This document shows, piece after piece, positions 63,662 through 64,000 of a DNA stretch of 64,000 bases. The stretch covers positions 1,319,501-1,383,500 of the forward strand of contig JACGZH010000003.1 of the NCBI GenBank assembly GCA_014706385.1, written 5' to 3'. The notes below the pieces were generated by a model. The model searched no databases and was not told where the DNA came from. It saw nothing but the letters and a program-made list of their open reading frames with translations. The stretch comes from Phaffia rhodozyma. Taxonomy: Eukaryota > Basidiomycota > Tremellomycetes > Cystofilobasidiales > Mrakiaceae. The position numbers and the translations under genes were made by a program. How positions within the stretch are numbered: the stretch's first letter is position 1; every line of letters begins with the position of its first letter.

Positions 63662-64000
63662 ATGGACTACAAACGTCAAAGAGAGCTGGCAGCAAAGGAG
63701 AATGCTGAAAAGGTCGAAGCAGCAGCGAGGGCCGTCAAAGAAAAGGAGGAGAGGATCAAACAAGAACGGATCCAGGTTAGTTTCTTTTCGGCAACCCTTT
63801 TCGTCGCTTGCTTTGTTTCTTGTTGGCTTCGAATTATCGTTTATACAAGGAATACAAGCATCTAGGAGCGTGTTTCTCTGCGATACTTCGTATTGGAACG
63901 ATGTGAGCTGACTCTGGTGGAGGTGTTTGCGTTGTCTTCAATCCCTCACAGGCAGATCTTCGAGCTAGAGAAGTAGCAGAGGCCGTTCGAAAGGCGAGAG
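63662..64000 (+). CDS. Lys/Glu-rich coiled-coil protein, partial
   Basis: Exon 1 (63662-63775) encodes MDYKRQRELAAKENAEKVEA and a further charged, Ala-rich helix of 38 residues. A GTTAGT intron leads to exon 2 at 63952, which continues the same composition (ADLRAREVAEAVRKAR) and runs off the window. A strong coiled coil is predicted by eye; no family is recognised. Confidence 0.6.

Overview
The window looks like nuclear DNA of an intron-rich basidiomycetous yeast. Almost every recognisable gene is cut by several short introns (mostly 40-200 nt) with GTRAGT-like donors and YAG acceptors. The products are typical fungal proteins: a Zn2Cys6 transcription factor, a Whi2-like BTB protein, an FLC/TRP-like channel, a GDP-mannose transporter and a mitochondrial-type coproporphyrinogen oxidase. 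A Tremellomycete such as Phaffia/Xanthophyllomyces would fit the codon use and intron density, but that is an inference. I see no rRNA, tRNA, CRISPR array or transposon. Exon joins were made by hand from reading-frame continuity and family similarity. Outer limits are mostly firm; some internal junctions are not.

Left part (0-20 kb): VRG4 GDP-mannose transporter (-); a serine-rich regulator with a WetA-like C-terminal motif (+); a zinc alcohol dehydrogenase with a minisatellite intron and a trinucleotide tract before its ATG (+); ribosomal protein uL14/RPL23 (+); HEM13 (-), whose extra 5' exons add a mitochondrial presequence and membrane anchor; mitochondrial bL32m/MRPL32 (-), divergent from TRM6/GCD10 (+); and a sugar-transporter-like MFS protein with a 10-nt microexon (-).

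Middle (20-42 kb): an FLC/TRP-like membrane protein (-), a nine-exon PRA1/YIP3 gene (-), and a roughly 10.8-kb BEACH-domain gene (-) with ConA-like, PH, BEACH and WD40 parts, a FYVE-like finger and an SR-rich tail. The BEACH gene shares a short divergent promoter with a WHI2-like gene (+). An ORC5-like gene (+) with a degenerate Walker A follows.

Right part (42-64 kb): a Zn2Cys6 fungal transcription factor (+), sulfide:quinone oxidoreductase (-), YPP1/TTC7-type TPR scaffold (+), an unresolved 2.8-kb interval, a Yap-like bZIP factor with its basic region split over tiny exons (+), a WSS1/SPRTN-like metalloprotease (-), and the first exons of an unidentified coiled-coil protein (+) cut by the window end.

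The genes are a mix of housekeeping functions and form no pathway cluster. Mitochondrial and redox roles recur (HEM13, MRPL32, SQR). I found no convincing new multi-gene system. The most unusual signals are a recurrent GTTCGT 5' splice site, very small exons, a degenerate FYVE finger on the BEACH protein, and an ORC5 that appears to lack its P-loop.
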